Assembly: GCF_000308815.1 (NCBI RefSeq)
Contig: NZ_BAFX01000075.1
Location: forward strand, 248,001-312,000
DNA length: 64,000 nucleotides
Source of the DNA: Nocardia concava NBRC 100430
GTDB lineage: Bacteria; Actinomycetota; Actinomycetes; Mycobacteriales; Mycobacteriaceae
Direction: 5' to 3'
The stretch's first letter is position 1, and the number at the start of each line of letters is the position of its first letter. Of the stretch, positions 33,652 through 41,976 are shown one piece after another. The notes below the pieces were generated by a model. The model searched no databases and was not told the origin of the DNA. It was given only the letters and a program-made list of their open reading frames with translations. Position numbers and translations under genes: made by a program.

Positions 33652-33973
33652 GTGAGCTGAACTCCCACCTTGAAATAACGAAAGGAACACATTTCGGTTT
33701 GAGGTTAAGGCACTGCAGGTACCGGCGCGCGCCGAATCCGCCGAGCCCGCAAGGTGTTCCGGTCACCGGGACGGCGGCACCGGGCGGTGTGTCGGTGCAC
33801 GACACGCGGCGCCTCGCCGAAACCGGGGACTTTGGCCGATCAGCCAATGATTTTGAACTTTATTTAACCAATCGCCCGATCACAGCGTCCGGCATGGTCC
33901 GATTAGCTGTTCTGGCTCGAGTGTGACCTGCGTTACTGCATCGGAGCGGGCGCAGCGGACGAAAGGATCCCGC
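33652..33973. other. 322-bp divergent intergenic region (HsaA-like / permease)
   Basis: No gene is seen here. It holds the palindrome at 33832-33847 and, just beyond it, an AT-rich patch (TGATTTTGAACTTTATTTAA, 33848-33867) likely to be the permease promoter, with TTGAAC as a possible -35 box. The left part is GC-rich without clear motifs. Confidence 0.6.
33832..33847. promoter_or_regulatory. palindromic operator candidate TTGGCCGATCAGCCAA
   Basis: Near-perfect palindrome TTGGCYGATCRGCCAA sharing CTTTGGCCGATC and its flanks with the pucR/pruA site at 29715. It lies 127 bases before the permease start and 181 bases before the HsaA-like gene. Confidence 0.6.
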
Positions 33974-35401
33974 ATGTCGATTGCGGAGTTGCGCGGACAG
34001 ATCTTGCGCCGCAAACCGATCACGGACGTGGAGGACGACACGCCCGCCGACGAGCGGTTGTCCAAACACCTGGGGCTGTGGCAGCTGACGGCCATCGGCG
34101 TGGGCGGCATCATCGGTGCGGGCATCTTCGCCCTGGCCGGGTCGGTGGCCCACACCACCACGGGGCCTTCGGTTCTCATCTCGTTCCTCATCGCCGGTGT
34201 GGCCAGCGCGTGCGCGGCGCTGTGCTACGCGGAGTTCGCCGGCATGGTGCCCAAGGCGGGATCGGCCTACACCTACGGATATGTCTCGCTGGGGGAGCTG
34301 GCCGGGTGGTTCATCGGCTGGGATCTGCTGCTCGAGTACGTGGCGGTGGCGGCGGTGGTCGCGATCGGCGTCTCCGGATACTTCAACTTCCTGCTGGATC
34401 AGATCGGAATCACGTTGCCGCACTGGATGCTCGGGGCTTCGGGCACCGGCGACGGGCATGTGGTGGACGTGTTCGCGATCCTGTTCTGCCTGGGCAGCGC
34501 GTGGGTGCTCTCGCGCGGAATCAAGAGCGTGGGGCGGTTCGAGACGATCGCGGTGGGGATCAAGGTGGCAATCGTGCTGCTGATCATCGTGCTCGGCGTG
34601 TTCAAGATCGACAGCGCGAACTATCACCCCTACTTCCCGTTCGGGACCGGCGCGGTGTGGACGGGTGCGGCGACGGTGTTCTTCGCGGTGTTCGGGTATG
34701 ACGCCATGAGTACCGCGGCCGAGGAGTCCACCGAGGCGAAAAAGCATCTGCCCAAGGCGATCATCTACTCACTCGCCATCGCCATGGTGCTGTACGTACT
34801 GGCCTGCCTGGTGCTGACCGGCATGCAGAAGTACACCGACATCAGCCCCACCAGTGGCTTCTCCACCGCGTTCAAATCCGCCGGGATGGGCAGCGTCGCC
34901 AACATCATCGCCGTCGGCGCGATCGTCGGCATCATCACCGTGGTGCTCACCTTCATGCTCGGCGTGACCCGCGTCTGGTACGCCATGAGCCGTGACGGGC
35001 TGCTGCCGGAGTGGTTCGCCAAGACCCACCCGACCCGCAAGGTCCCGACTCGGGTGACCTGGATCGTGGGTGTCGGCTCGGCCATCCTGGCGGGCTTCCT
35101 GAAGATCAATGTCGTTGCGGAACTGACCAATATCGGCATCCTGATGGCCTTCATCGTGGTCAGCATCTCCGTCGTCGTGCTGCGCTACACCCGGCCCGAC
35201 GAGCCCCGCGAATTCCGGCTGCCGCTGATGCCGGTGGTCCCGATCGTCGGCATCGGCTTCTCCATCTACCTGATCTGGTCGCTGCCCTGGGAAACCTGGG
35301 TTCGCTTCGCCGCCTGGCTGGTGGTCGGCCTGATCATCTACTTCGGCTACTCCCGCTTCCACTCGAAGCTGGGTACCCCGGTGCGGGCCGAGAACGCCTG
35401 A
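33974..35401 (+). CDS. amino acid permease (APC superfamily)
   Basis: A 475-residue membrane transporter with twelve predicted spans. It begins with a cytoplasmic segment and the APC family's first helix signature QLTAIGVGGIIGAGIFALAG (about 38-57), then FAGMVPKAGSAYTYGYVSLG and YDAMSTAAEESTEAKKHLPK, typical of the cationic/neutral amino-acid permeases (YfnA/CAT-like). It imports amino acids by proton symport; the shared operator with pruAB suggests proline or a related amino acid (inference). A terminator with T-run follows at 35451-35485. Confidence 0.9.
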   Translation: MSIAELRGQILRRKPITDVEDDTPADERLSKHLGLWQLTAIGVGGIIGAGIFALAGSVAHTTTGPSVLISFLIAGVASACAALCYAEFAGMVPKAGSAYTYGYVSLGELAGWFIGWDLLLEYVAVAAVVAIGVSGYFNFLLDQIGITLPHWMLGASGTGDGHVVDVFAILFCLGSAWVLSRGIKSVGRFETIAVGIKVAIVLLIIVLGVFKIDSANYHPYFPFGTGAVWTGAATVFFAVFGYDAMSTAAEESTEAKKHLPKAIIYSLAIAMVLYVLACLVLTGMQKYTDISPTSGFSTAFKSAGMGSVANIIAVGAIVGIITVVLTFMLGVTRVWYAMSRDGLLPEWFAKTHPTRKVPTRVTWIVGVGSAILAGFLKINVVAELTNIGILMAFIVVSISVVVLRYTRPDEPREFRLPLMPVVPIVGIGFSIYLIWSLPWETWVRFAAWLVVGLIIYFGYSRFHSKLGTPVRAENA

Positions 35402-35450
35402 GCCCCCGCAGACTCCGGGCGGCGCACTGACGCCGGTGCCGCCCGGTCCG

Positions 35451-35485
35451 GTGCGCCCGTGGAATCCCCACGGGCGCACTCTTTT
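35451..35485 (+). terminator. Rho-independent terminator after the permease
   Basis: GTGCGCCCGTGG (35451-35462) pairs with CCACGGGCGCAC (35468-35479) around AATCC, followed by TCTTTT. The T-run also overlaps the end of the convergent membrane-protein gene. Confidence 0.9.
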
Positions 35486-35952
35486 CAGTACTCGTGCGGT
35501 GCTCCGAGCAGGAGGCCGATGGTCAACAGCGGGAAGATCATCAGCGGCCAGGACTCGAGCAGGGTGGGGTGCAGGCCCTTGTAGGAGGCGCCGGTGGGGA
35601 TCGAGACGACCGTGGTCGACAGCAGTTGCGCCAGTAGCACCAGCATCGATCCGGCGATCACCAGCATGCGACCCACACGCAGGCGGAACAACAGCAGGAA
35701 CACACCGCCACCCAGAATCAGGGCCAGCACGCCGAGCCAGAGTGCCATCAGGTCGAAGGTGAGCTGGACGCTGTCACCCAGGTAGTTGTCGCTCGCGTCC
35801 CTCAGCCACAGCGAATTCGCAAGCACTCTCAGCGTTTCCACGCCCCACGCCAGGAATCCGGCCCCCGCCAGGCATACGGCGGTCCAGCGCCGCAGTTCGC
35901 GCGTCGCATGCCAGACCCCTGCCGAGTCCAGCGACTCGTGCTGCTCACTCAT
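35485..35952 (-). CDS. four-span membrane protein, paralog 1
   Basis: A 155-residue protein with about four membrane spans (CLAGAGFLAWGVETL, LMALWLGVLALILGGGVFLLLF, MLVIAGSMLVLLAQLL, WPLMIFPLLTIGLLLG). It is a paralog of its upstream neighbour: both have R-E-(L/I)-R-R, a GxLAW first span, a R-(V/M)-GR turn and the conserved ending WPLMIFPLLTI. Its ATG lies within the neighbour's last codons (8-base overlap), so they are coupled and may form a complex. The family is not recognised. Confidence 0.7.
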   Translation of the reverse strand: MSEQHESLDSAGVWHATRELRRWTAVCLAGAGFLAWGVETLRVLANSLWLRDASDNYLGDSVQLTFDLMALWLGVLALILGGGVFLLLFRLRVGRMLVIAGSMLVLLAQLLSTTVVSIPTGASYKGLHPTLLESWPLMIFPLLTIGLLLGAPHEY

Positions 35953-36427
35953 GTGCGGTCTCCTGTACGTCGGGCACGTTTGCCGCCGCGTTCGCGGTGC
36001 TTTCCAGCAACAGCAGGATGGTGAGGAGCGGGAAGATCATCAGCGGCCAGTCGAAGGCCAGGCTGGGCGGCGGCTGGTAGTAGAAGGCGTCGATGGGTAT
36101 CGCGGCCAGCGTGAGGGCGAGAGTCTGGCCCAGCAGAACCAGTGTGCAGCCAGTGATTACAGTCGCCCGTCCCATTCGCTGCCGGCGGGCCAGCAGGACT
36201 ACTCCCACCGCCAGGATTGCGGCTGCCGAGGCGAAGGCGAGCGCCGCCAGCTGCAGTACCTCGTCGGCGGTCATCGAGCCGAGATAGGGGAGCCCGACGA
36301 ATTTCGATTCCATCGAGGTCATCCAGGCGCCGAATGCCTCACCGGCCCAGGCGAGTACCCCGGCAGTCGCCAAGACCATCGCGATCCTGCGCCGGATCTC
36401 CCGGGCCGCCGACCAGCGCTGCGTCAC
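35945..36427 (-). CDS. four-span membrane protein, paralog 2
   Basis: A 160-residue membrane protein co-linear with the next gene, with four spans and the same WPLMIFPLLTI end. I chose the GTG at 36427 because GGAGGAG lies 5 bases upstream and because the N-terminus then lines up with the paralog; ATG codons at 36457 and 36451 are also in frame. The tandem arrangement with overlapping ends indicates a duplicated two-gene operon. No function can be assigned. Confidence 0.7.
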   Translation of the reverse strand: MTQRWSAAREIRRRIAMVLATAGVLAWAGEAFGAWMTSMESKFVGLPYLGSMTADEVLQLAALAFASAAAILAVGVVLLARRQRMGRATVITGCTLVLLGQTLALTLAAIPIDAFYYQPPPSLAFDWPLMIFPLLTILLLLESTANAAANVPDVQETAHE

Positions 36428-36574
36428 GGATACTCCTCCCGCATCGGCCATCGTCACCGGCCTCGTCGATGACCGTAGCGGTCGAATTTGCGGGCGCAGA
36501 GGAGCGATTGTGGAGATCCTGTGCGGATCAGCGGTCGGCCGTTCCGGAGTTCGGGGACCGAATTCGGCTGCGGC

Positions 36575-37237
36575 TCAGTGCGTCACATGAATGGCGATCG
36601 TGCCGTCGAGGCGTGCCTCGACGCGGATCCGGGTCAGGTCGTCGACGTGGGCGGTGGGGGTGAAGGAGGCGGCGCGGGGGCCCACGCCGATCACTCGCAT
36701 ACCGGCGGATTTGGCGGCGGCGATGCCCGCGTCCGAGTCCTCGAACACCAGGCAGTCCTCGGGGCGGAAGCCGAGTTCGGCTGCGCCCTTCAGGAAGCCC
36801 TCGGGGTCGGGCTTGCTGGCGGAGACGGATTCGGCGGTGATGCGGAGGCCGGGCATCGGGAGAGCGGCCGCGGCCATGCGGGTTTCGGCGAGGGCGTGGT
36901 CGGCGGAGGTGACCAGGGCGTGGGGCAGGTCGGCAATCGCGGCCATGAAGGCCGCCGCACCCGCGACGGGTACGACGCCCTCCACGATCGTCTTCTCCTG
37001 CTCCAGCATTCGCGCGTTGTCCTCGCGGTTGACCGCCTCGGGGCGATCCGGAAGCAATGCCGCCATCGTCGCCCAGCCCTGGCGACCGTGCGCCACCGCC
37101 AGCACGTCCTCGACGGCGAGCCCGTGCGCATCGGCCCAGCCCCGCCACAGTGCCTCCACCACCGCATCGGAGTTCACGAGCGTGCCGTCCATGTCGAGCA
37201 GTAGTCCGCGAGCGATCAGCGTGGCGTCAACCGTCAT
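36575..37237 (-). CDS. HAD-family sugar phosphatase
   Basis: A 220-residue HAD hydrolase of the phosphoglycolate/beta-phosphoglucomutase branch. Motif I LLDMDGTLVNSD has the two catalytic Asp; motif II is VTSADHAL; motif III is the Lys of ASKPDPEGF; motif IV is VFEDSDAGIAAA. A helical cap lies between motifs I and II (about 30-95). Substrates are likely sugar phosphates such as glycerol- or hexose-phosphates (DOG/GPP-like). The ATG at 37237 is chosen; the frame extends 12 codons further without conservation. Confidence 0.9.
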   Translation of the reverse strand: MTVDATLIARGLLLDMDGTLVNSDAVVEALWRGWADAHGLAVEDVLAVAHGRQGWATMAALLPDRPEAVNREDNARMLEQEKTIVEGVVPVAGAAAFMAAIADLPHALVTSADHALAETRMAAAALPMPGLRITAESVSASKPDPEGFLKGAAELGFRPEDCLVFEDSDAGIAAAKSAGMRVIGVGPRAASFTPTAHVDDLTRIRVEARLDGTIAIHVTH

Positions 37238-37298
37238 GTACTGGTTATAACCACAAATCCCGCGGGCGCGCAATGTGCCCGTGGTCCCCTCGCGTGGC

Positions 37299-38330
37299 TC
37301 AGGTGGCCGAGGTCGCTCCGGTGTTGCTCGGCCGGGTCAGCATGACCAGGCCCAGGGCGAGGACCGCCAGGCCGGACCAGGACAGCACGGGCAGGCGCTC
37401 CCCGACGACGGTGACGCCGAGCAGGGCGGCGACGGCCGGTTCGACGAGAGTCAGCGCGGTGGCCGTTTCGACCGTGGTGTGGCGCAGCCCGTAGCCGAAG
37501 AGACGATAGGCGAGGAAGGTCGTGAACACGGCCAGATGCACGGCGACGGCCAGGCCGCGCGGGGTTGCCAGCCAGCCGGGACCCGCGACGACGACCACGG
37601 GCAGCACCAGGACCGCCGCGAGCCCGAACATGTTGCCCATGACCGTGTTCGAGGCGTGACCACGTCCGATCAGGGCGCCGCCGATCTGCGAATACACCGC
37701 GTAGGCCAGCCCACCGCAGGCGGCGAGCAGGACACCGAGCAGGTCGATCGCAGTTCCCACCACGCCGAGCTCGGGGCCGACAACCAGTAAGGCACAACCG
37801 ATCACGGCCAACAGCGTGGCCAGACACCACCGCGACGTGGGCCTGCCGCGACCCGTCGACCACGACAGCAGACCCGCGAATATCGGCGCACTGCCGAGAG
37901 CGATGACGGTCGCCACCGCAACACCGGTCCGCGCGACGGCAGGGTAGAACGTGACCGGATATCCAGCCACAGCCACAGCCCCCAGCAGTAACAGCCCGCG
38001 CTCCGAAGCGAAGCGACGGAATCGGTCACTACGACCCGAGGAGGTGGAACGCAACCTGTCACCACGTTCGGAGGTGCTGGGCTGCAGTCGATTACGCCGT
38101 CCGGGCGTGGCAGGACGCGCTCGATGTCGGCGACCGGTGGCGTAGAGCAACAGCCCGCCGAGGGCGAGTCCCGCTGAACCGATAGCGGCGGCCGGCGTTC
38201 CAGCCGGTGCCAGGGAAGCGGTGGTGCCGGTACTGCCCCACATCACCGAGGCGGCGAGGATCGGGGCACTGCCACGCCAACCGGCGGTATGCGGGCGTGC
38301 AGCGGTAATGGTAGAGGTGCGAGGGGACAC
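37299..38330 (-). CDS. EamA-family (DMT) transporter with an Arg-rich insert
   Basis: A 343-residue transporter with ten predicted spans in two EamA halves (LAASVMWGSTGTTAS opening the first, VYSQIGGALIGRG-HASNTVMGNMFG the second, and ETATALTLVEPAVAALLGVTVVGERL near the end). Between spans 2 and 3 there is a roughly 45-residue hydrophilic insert rich in Arg and Ser (RRNRLQPSTSERGDRLRSTS and a similar repeat) not usual in the family. It probably exports metabolites or amino acids. The GTG at 38330 is favoured by CGGAG upstream. Confidence 0.82.
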   Translation of the reverse strand: MSPRTSTITAARPHTAGWRGSAPILAASVMWGSTGTTASLAPAGTPAAAIGSAGLALGGLLLYATGRRHRARPATPGRRNRLQPSTSERGDRLRSTSSGRSDRFRRFASERGLLLLGAVAVAGYPVTFYPAVARTGVAVATVIALGSAPIFAGLLSWSTGRGRPTSRWCLATLLAVIGCALLVVGPELGVVGTAIDLLGVLLAACGGLAYAVYSQIGGALIGRGHASNTVMGNMFGLAAVLVLPVVVVAGPGWLATPRGLAVAVHLAVFTTFLAYRLFGYGLRHTTVETATALTLVEPAVAALLGVTVVGERLPVLSWSGLAVLALGLVMLTRPSNTGATSAT

Positions 38331-38660
38331 GGTCGTGAACTCCGTCGTCGAATTCCGGTGGGGGAAGGAATCGAAACGGGCGCACGACGAAACCCGGGCT
38401 GCCACAACAGATCAGCCGGAGCGTCCAGCAAGAATCAGCCGATGCGCCCGATCAGGCGACCGGCGGCGGCGTGACAGCGTGCCAATAAGTACCCACGCGA
38501 CGAGATTACACGACGCCGCCACAGCACTCCGAGCTGGGCGAAAACTTCACGCAGCTGGTGAATTCGACACTCGCGCTCTCGAATCCGGCGTACCGTGGCG
38601 AACCCGGCCAACCGAACGACATTCCAGCCCTGCCCCGTCGACGATCGGACAGCGACGACC
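38331..38660. other. 330-bp intergenic region, no gene seen
   Basis: Open frames here are short and lack conserved sequence. It should hold the promoters of the leftward EamA gene and the rightward HIT gene, but no convincing -10/-35 boxes or palindromes are visible. Confidence 0.5.
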
Positions 38661-39118
38661 ATGGACCCGATCGAGAGCGCACTGCGCGGCGAGAACCCCA
38701 CCGTGATCCGGCGGATGACATCAGGATTCGCCGTCTTCGGCGACACCCAATTCCTCCCCGGTTACTGCCTGCTCCTCTCGGAAAGCCCCACGGCGGAACA
38801 CCTCTCCGACCTCCCGGCCCTCATCCGTCGAGCCTTCCTCACCGACATGGCCCTGCTCGGCGAGGCGGTCGAACGCGCCTGCACCCCGCCTTCCGCCGCA
38901 TCAACCTCGAAATCCTCGGCAACACCTATCCCCGAGTCCACGCCCACATCTGGCCCCGCTACACCTGGGAACCCCCCGACCTCCTCCCCGGCCCCGTCTG
39001 GCGCTACCCACCCGATCGCTGGACCGCCCCCGAATACGCCCGCAGCCCTGACCACGACCTTGTCCGTCAGGCAATCGCCGAAGAACTCGACCTCCTGCTC
39101 GCCGATGACCCCGCCTGA
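38661..39118 (+). pseudogene. HIT-family (diadenosine-tetraphosphate hydrolase-like) gene with a 1-base frameshift
   Basis: The first half (from ATG 38661, MDPIESALRGENPTVIRRM ... FLTDMALLGEAVERACTP) and the second half, one frame over (PAFRRINLEILGNTYPRVHA then HIWPRYTWEPPDLLPGPVW), together form one HIT-like protein of about 152 residues with the HAHIWPRY active-site region. The frames join in the run of four C at 38884-38887; five C would restore TGC ACC CCC GCC TTC and a continuous protein. It is either a recent inactivation or a sequencing error in a homopolymer. Confidence 0.8.
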
Positions 39119-39204
39119 ACCATCTGCCACCGAACCCACCCGAGGCGACGAAGATTCGGTTGATCTCGGCCCGCGGTGCGAAGGATCTTCTGTACTGTTC
39201 GGTT

Positions 39205-39711
39205 ATGAAGAAGGTTTCTTCGGGAGGTAATGGGGCGGGTGGGGGCCGGGGTGTGCCGTTGGACGCTATCGATCGGCTGCTGCTCGATGAGTTGGCCCGG
39301 GATGGGCGGATGACGAACAATGCGCTGGCCGCGGCGGCGGGGATTGCGCCGTCGACGTGTTTGGGGCGGGTGCGGGCGTTGGTGGAGCGGGGGGTGATTC
39401 GGGGGTTTCATGCCGATATCGATCCCTCGGCGCTGGGGCGGGATCTGCAGGCGATGATCGCGGTGCGGGTGCATGCGTCGGCGCGCAGCCATCTGGCCGA
39501 GTTCGGCGATCAGATGGCTGCGCTGCCGGAGGTGGAGAACGTGTATTTCATTGCCGGAGCTGACGATTACCTGATTCATGTGGCGACCGCGGACTCCGGG
39601 GAGTTACGGACGTTCGTGCTCGAGCACCTGAGTGCGCATCCGGCCGTGGCATCGACGGAGACCATTCTGATCTTCGATCACGTCCGGCCGGGGCATCACG
39701 GCACGACCTGA
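39205..39711 (+). CDS. Lrp/AsnC-family regulator
   Basis: A 168-residue regulator. After a Gly-rich N-terminal tail comes the AsnC helix-turn-helix (LDAIDRLLLDELARDGRMTN then IAPSTCLGRVRALVERGVIRG) and the RAM ligand domain (VRVHASARSHLAEFGDQMAA, VYFIAGADDYLIHV). Such proteins respond to amino acids. Its stop is 1 base from the stop of alanine dehydrogenase on the other strand; AldR-type Lrp proteins control ald in mycobacteria, so it may regulate that gene (inference). The ATG at 39205 is preferred over an upstream frame extension. Confidence 0.88.
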   Translation: MKKVSSGGNGAGGGRGVPLDAIDRLLLDELARDGRMTNNALAAAAGIAPSTCLGRVRALVERGVIRGFHADIDPSALGRDLQAMIAVRVHASARSHLAEFGDQMAALPEVENVYFIAGADDYLIHVATADSGELRTFVLEHLSAHPAVASTETILIFDHVRPGHHGTT

Positions 39712-39712
39712 G

Positions 39713-40819
39713 TCAGGCGACCAGCGGGTGCGCGGCGTAACCGTGCGCCGCGGCAACCGATTCCGAGAGCAGCTCGCCCTTGTGGGTGCTCAGGCCCGCG
39801 GCCAGGCCCGCGTCGGCGGCGACCGCGGCGCGCCAGCCCTGGTCGGCGAGGGCGAGCGCGTAGGGGAGGGTGGCGTTGGTGAGCGCGACCGTCGAGGTGT
39901 GGGGCACCGCGCCGGGCATGTTGGCCACGCAGTAGAAGATCGAGTCGTGCACGCGGTAGGTGGGGTCGGCGTGGGTGGTGGGGTGCGAGTCGGCGAAGCA
40001 GCCGCCCTGGTCGATGGCGATATCGACCAGCACCGAACCCGACTTCATCTGGGCGACAAGCTCGTTGGAGACCAGGGTGGGAGCCTTGGCGCCGGGGACG
40101 AGGACCGCACCGATGACCAGGTCGGCCTCGCGGACCAGGTTCTCCACCTCGAGCCGGTTGGACATGATGGTGCGCACCTGGCCGTGGTAGAGGTCGTCGA
40201 TCTCGCGCAGGCGGGCGATGTTCAGGTCCAGCACGGTGACGTCGGCGTGCATGCCGTGCGCGACGGCGATGGCATTGCGCCCGGCCACGCCCGCGCCGAT
40301 CACGACCACGCGCGCCGGGCGGACACCGGGGACCCCGCCCATCAGCACGCCGCGGCCGCCGCCGCTGCGCATCAGGTGGTAGGCGCCGGCCTGCGGGGCC
40401 AGGCGGCCCGCGACCTCGCTCATGGGGGCCAGTAGCGGCAGGGAACCGTCCGCGGCGGTGACGGTTTCGTAGGCGATCGAGGTGATGCCCGAGGACAGCA
40501 GCGCGTCGGTGCAGTCCTTGGAGGCGGCCAGGTGCAGGTAGGTGAACAGCACCTGATCGGCGCGCAGGCGCGAATATTCCTCGGCGACAGGCTCTTTCAC
40601 CTTGAGCACCAGATCGGCGGTCTCCCAGACCTCGTCGGCGGTGTCGAGGACGCGGGCGCCGGCGAAGCGGTAGGCGTCGTCCTCGAAGGTGGAGCCGACG
40701 CCCGCACCGGTCTCGACGTAGACCTCGTGCCCGCGGGCCACGAATTCGTGGACGCCGGCGGGGGTGCAGGCCACCCGGTATTCGTGGTTCTTCACCTCGC
40801 GGGGGATTCCGATCTTCAT
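39713..40819 (-). CDS. ald: alanine dehydrogenase
   Basis: A 368-residue enzyme matching alanine dehydrogenase over its whole length: MKIGIPREVKNHEYRVACTP, LVLKVKEP, LFTYLHLA, the nucleotide-binding GAGVAGRNAIAVAHGM and GGCFADSHPTTHADPTY near the end with the active-site His. It interconverts alanine with pyruvate and ammonia using NAD. I chose the ATG at 40819, with GAGGAG 6 bases upstream, over a GTG at 40825. A 200-base upstream region with an AT-rich patch is the likely control site. Confidence 0.96.
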   Translation of the reverse strand: MKIGIPREVKNHEYRVACTPAGVHEFVARGHEVYVETGAGVGSTFEDDAYRFAGARVLDTADEVWETADLVLKVKEPVAEEYSRLRADQVLFTYLHLAASKDCTDALLSSGITSIAYETVTAADGSLPLLAPMSEVAGRLAPQAGAYHLMRSGGGRGVLMGGVPGVRPARVVVIGAGVAGRNAIAVAHGMHADVTVLDLNIARLREIDDLYHGQVRTIMSNRLEVENLVREADLVIGAVLVPGAKAPTLVSNELVAQMKSGSVLVDIAIDQGGCFADSHPTTHADPTYRVHDSIFYCVANMPGAVPHTSTVALTNATLPYALALADQGWRAAVAADAGLAAGLSTHKGELLSESVAAAHGYAAHPLVA

Positions 40820-40859
40820 GCCCACTCCTCGGTTGGTTCGACTGGTCGGGGCGGGATCG

Positions 40860-40950
40860 CCGCCCGGGAGAGAGTATGAAGATTGTGCGAGATCAGATCC
40901 AGATGGCTGAAGAAGATTCTCTAATTGATTAAGGATCTATCCGAACATGC
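40860..40950 (-). promoter_or_regulatory. AT-rich upstream control region of ald
   Basis: Between ald and the DUF3349 operon, about 40880-40940 is unusually AT-rich (TTCTCTAATTGATTAAGGATC) with partial inverted repeats of AGATCC/GGATCT. This composition is typical of Lrp/AsnC-type binding regions; no exact consensus can be given. Confidence 0.3.
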
Positions 40951-41019
40951 GAAATAGCTGGCTGAGAGGTGGGTCACATCGAAGGATATTCGGACTCTCG
41001 GACCCGCTGTTCACGGCTC

Positions 41020-41331
41020 TTACTCCGGTGCCTCGGGCCAGCCCTCGTCGATCGGCCAGCCGCCCGCACGCAGGTGTTTACGGACCCGCTCCAGATCGGT
41101 CTCGCGCGGCATCTCGTCGGTGAGCCTGGTGATGATCACCCCGACATCGGCGCGGTCGACGGGCAGCGCGCCGAGCAACATCAACTCCTCGGCCACCTGC
41201 CGCACCTGCTCCTCCGACAGCCGCCGCGCCAGCACCGCCAGCAGCGGCAGGTAGTCGGTGTCGGGAACACCCTGCGGGTAGCCCGCGCGCAGCCAGCCGA
41301 TAATCCTGCTCAGCAGCTCGGACAGCGCCAT
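41020..41331 (-). CDS. DUF3349 protein (second copy)
   Basis: A 103-residue DUF3349 protein. It has the conserved opening WLRAGYPQGVPDTDYLPLLAVL and the ending RVRKHLRAGGWP. It is the last gene of the pitA operon and a paralog of the gene 33 bases upstream. In mycobacteria one DUF3349 gene (Rv0543c type) sits in the same place after the pitA neighbour; two copies here indicate a local duplication. It is a small soluble helical protein of unknown role. Confidence 0.88.
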   Translation of the reverse strand: MALSELLSRIIGWLRAGYPQGVPDTDYLPLLAVLARRLSEEQVRQVAEELMLLGALPVDRADVGVIITRLTDEMPRETDLERVRKHLRAGGWPIDEGWPEAPE

Positions 41332-41364
41332 CGGTACCCGGGTTCTGTGACGGTGGAACGGTTT

Positions 41365-41667
41365 TCACGCCTCGGAGGGGTGGGCCAGCGGCCAGCCCCC
41401 GGCGGCGAGCCGGGCCGCGACCCGGTTCACGTCATCCGCGCCCGGCTTCTCGTGGGCCAGTCGCCGGATGGCGGTTTCGATGGCGGCGCGATCGAGAACT
41501 CCGTCGGAGGCCAGCAATTGCTGGATCACCTCGTCGACTTCCCGGTCGGTGAGTTTGCGGTGCAGGACCGCGAACAGCGCCACATAGTCTTCCCGCGGGA
41601 CCCCGTGCGGGTAACCGGCGCGCAGCCAGGTCAGGACCGCGGCGAGAATCGAGCGATTGGTCGTCAT
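41365..41667 (-). CDS. DUF3349 protein (first copy)
   Basis: A 100-residue DUF3349 protein with WLRAGYPHGVPREDYVALFAVL and RVAARLAAGGWPLAHP, close to its downstream paralog. It begins 3 bases after the stop of the small membrane-protein gene, so it is translated from the pitA operon. Function unknown. Confidence 0.88.
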   Translation of the reverse strand: MTTNRSILAAVLTWLRAGYPHGVPREDYVALFAVLHRKLTDREVDEVIQQLLASDGVLDRAAIETAIRRLAHEKPGADDVNRVAARLAAGGWPLAHPSEA

Positions 41668-41670
41668 GAC

Positions 41671-41964
41671 TCACTTCTTCGGTGGTTTCGCGCCGAACAA
41701 CTGGATGTCGAAAGTGTGACTGATGAAATCCTTGGCGATATAGAGGATTCCGGCGACGACCACGAGCAGTGCGGCGGCGAAACACGCGTAGGCGATCGCG
41801 GCGGCGAGAGTCTGACGGCCGGAGGAGCGCGGTCCATCGGTCGCGGGTTCCAGTGCCCAGAAGCGGATTCCGGTCGCCACGACCACGGGGACACCGATGC
41901 CCAGCGTCAATGCGATCAGGGTGACCTCGCCCAGCGACTTGGCGATGGCGGTGAAGGTGTGCAT
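41671..41964 (-). CDS. two-span membrane protein of the pitA operon
   Basis: A 97-residue membrane protein with two spans (VTLIALTLGIGVPVVVATGI and IAYACFAAALLVVVAGILYI) and a charged C-terminal tail FGAKPPKK. It occupies the position of the Rv0544c-type gene between pitA and DUF3349 in mycobacteria, which supports a conserved functional link with phosphate uptake. It starts 12 bases after the pitA stop. Confidence 0.82.
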   Translation of the reverse strand: MHTFTAIAKSLGEVTLIALTLGIGVPVVVATGIRFWALEPATDGPRSSGRQTLAAAIAYACFAAALLVVVAGILYIAKDFISHTFDIQLFGAKPPKK

Positions 41965-41976
41965 GCGAATGCTCCT

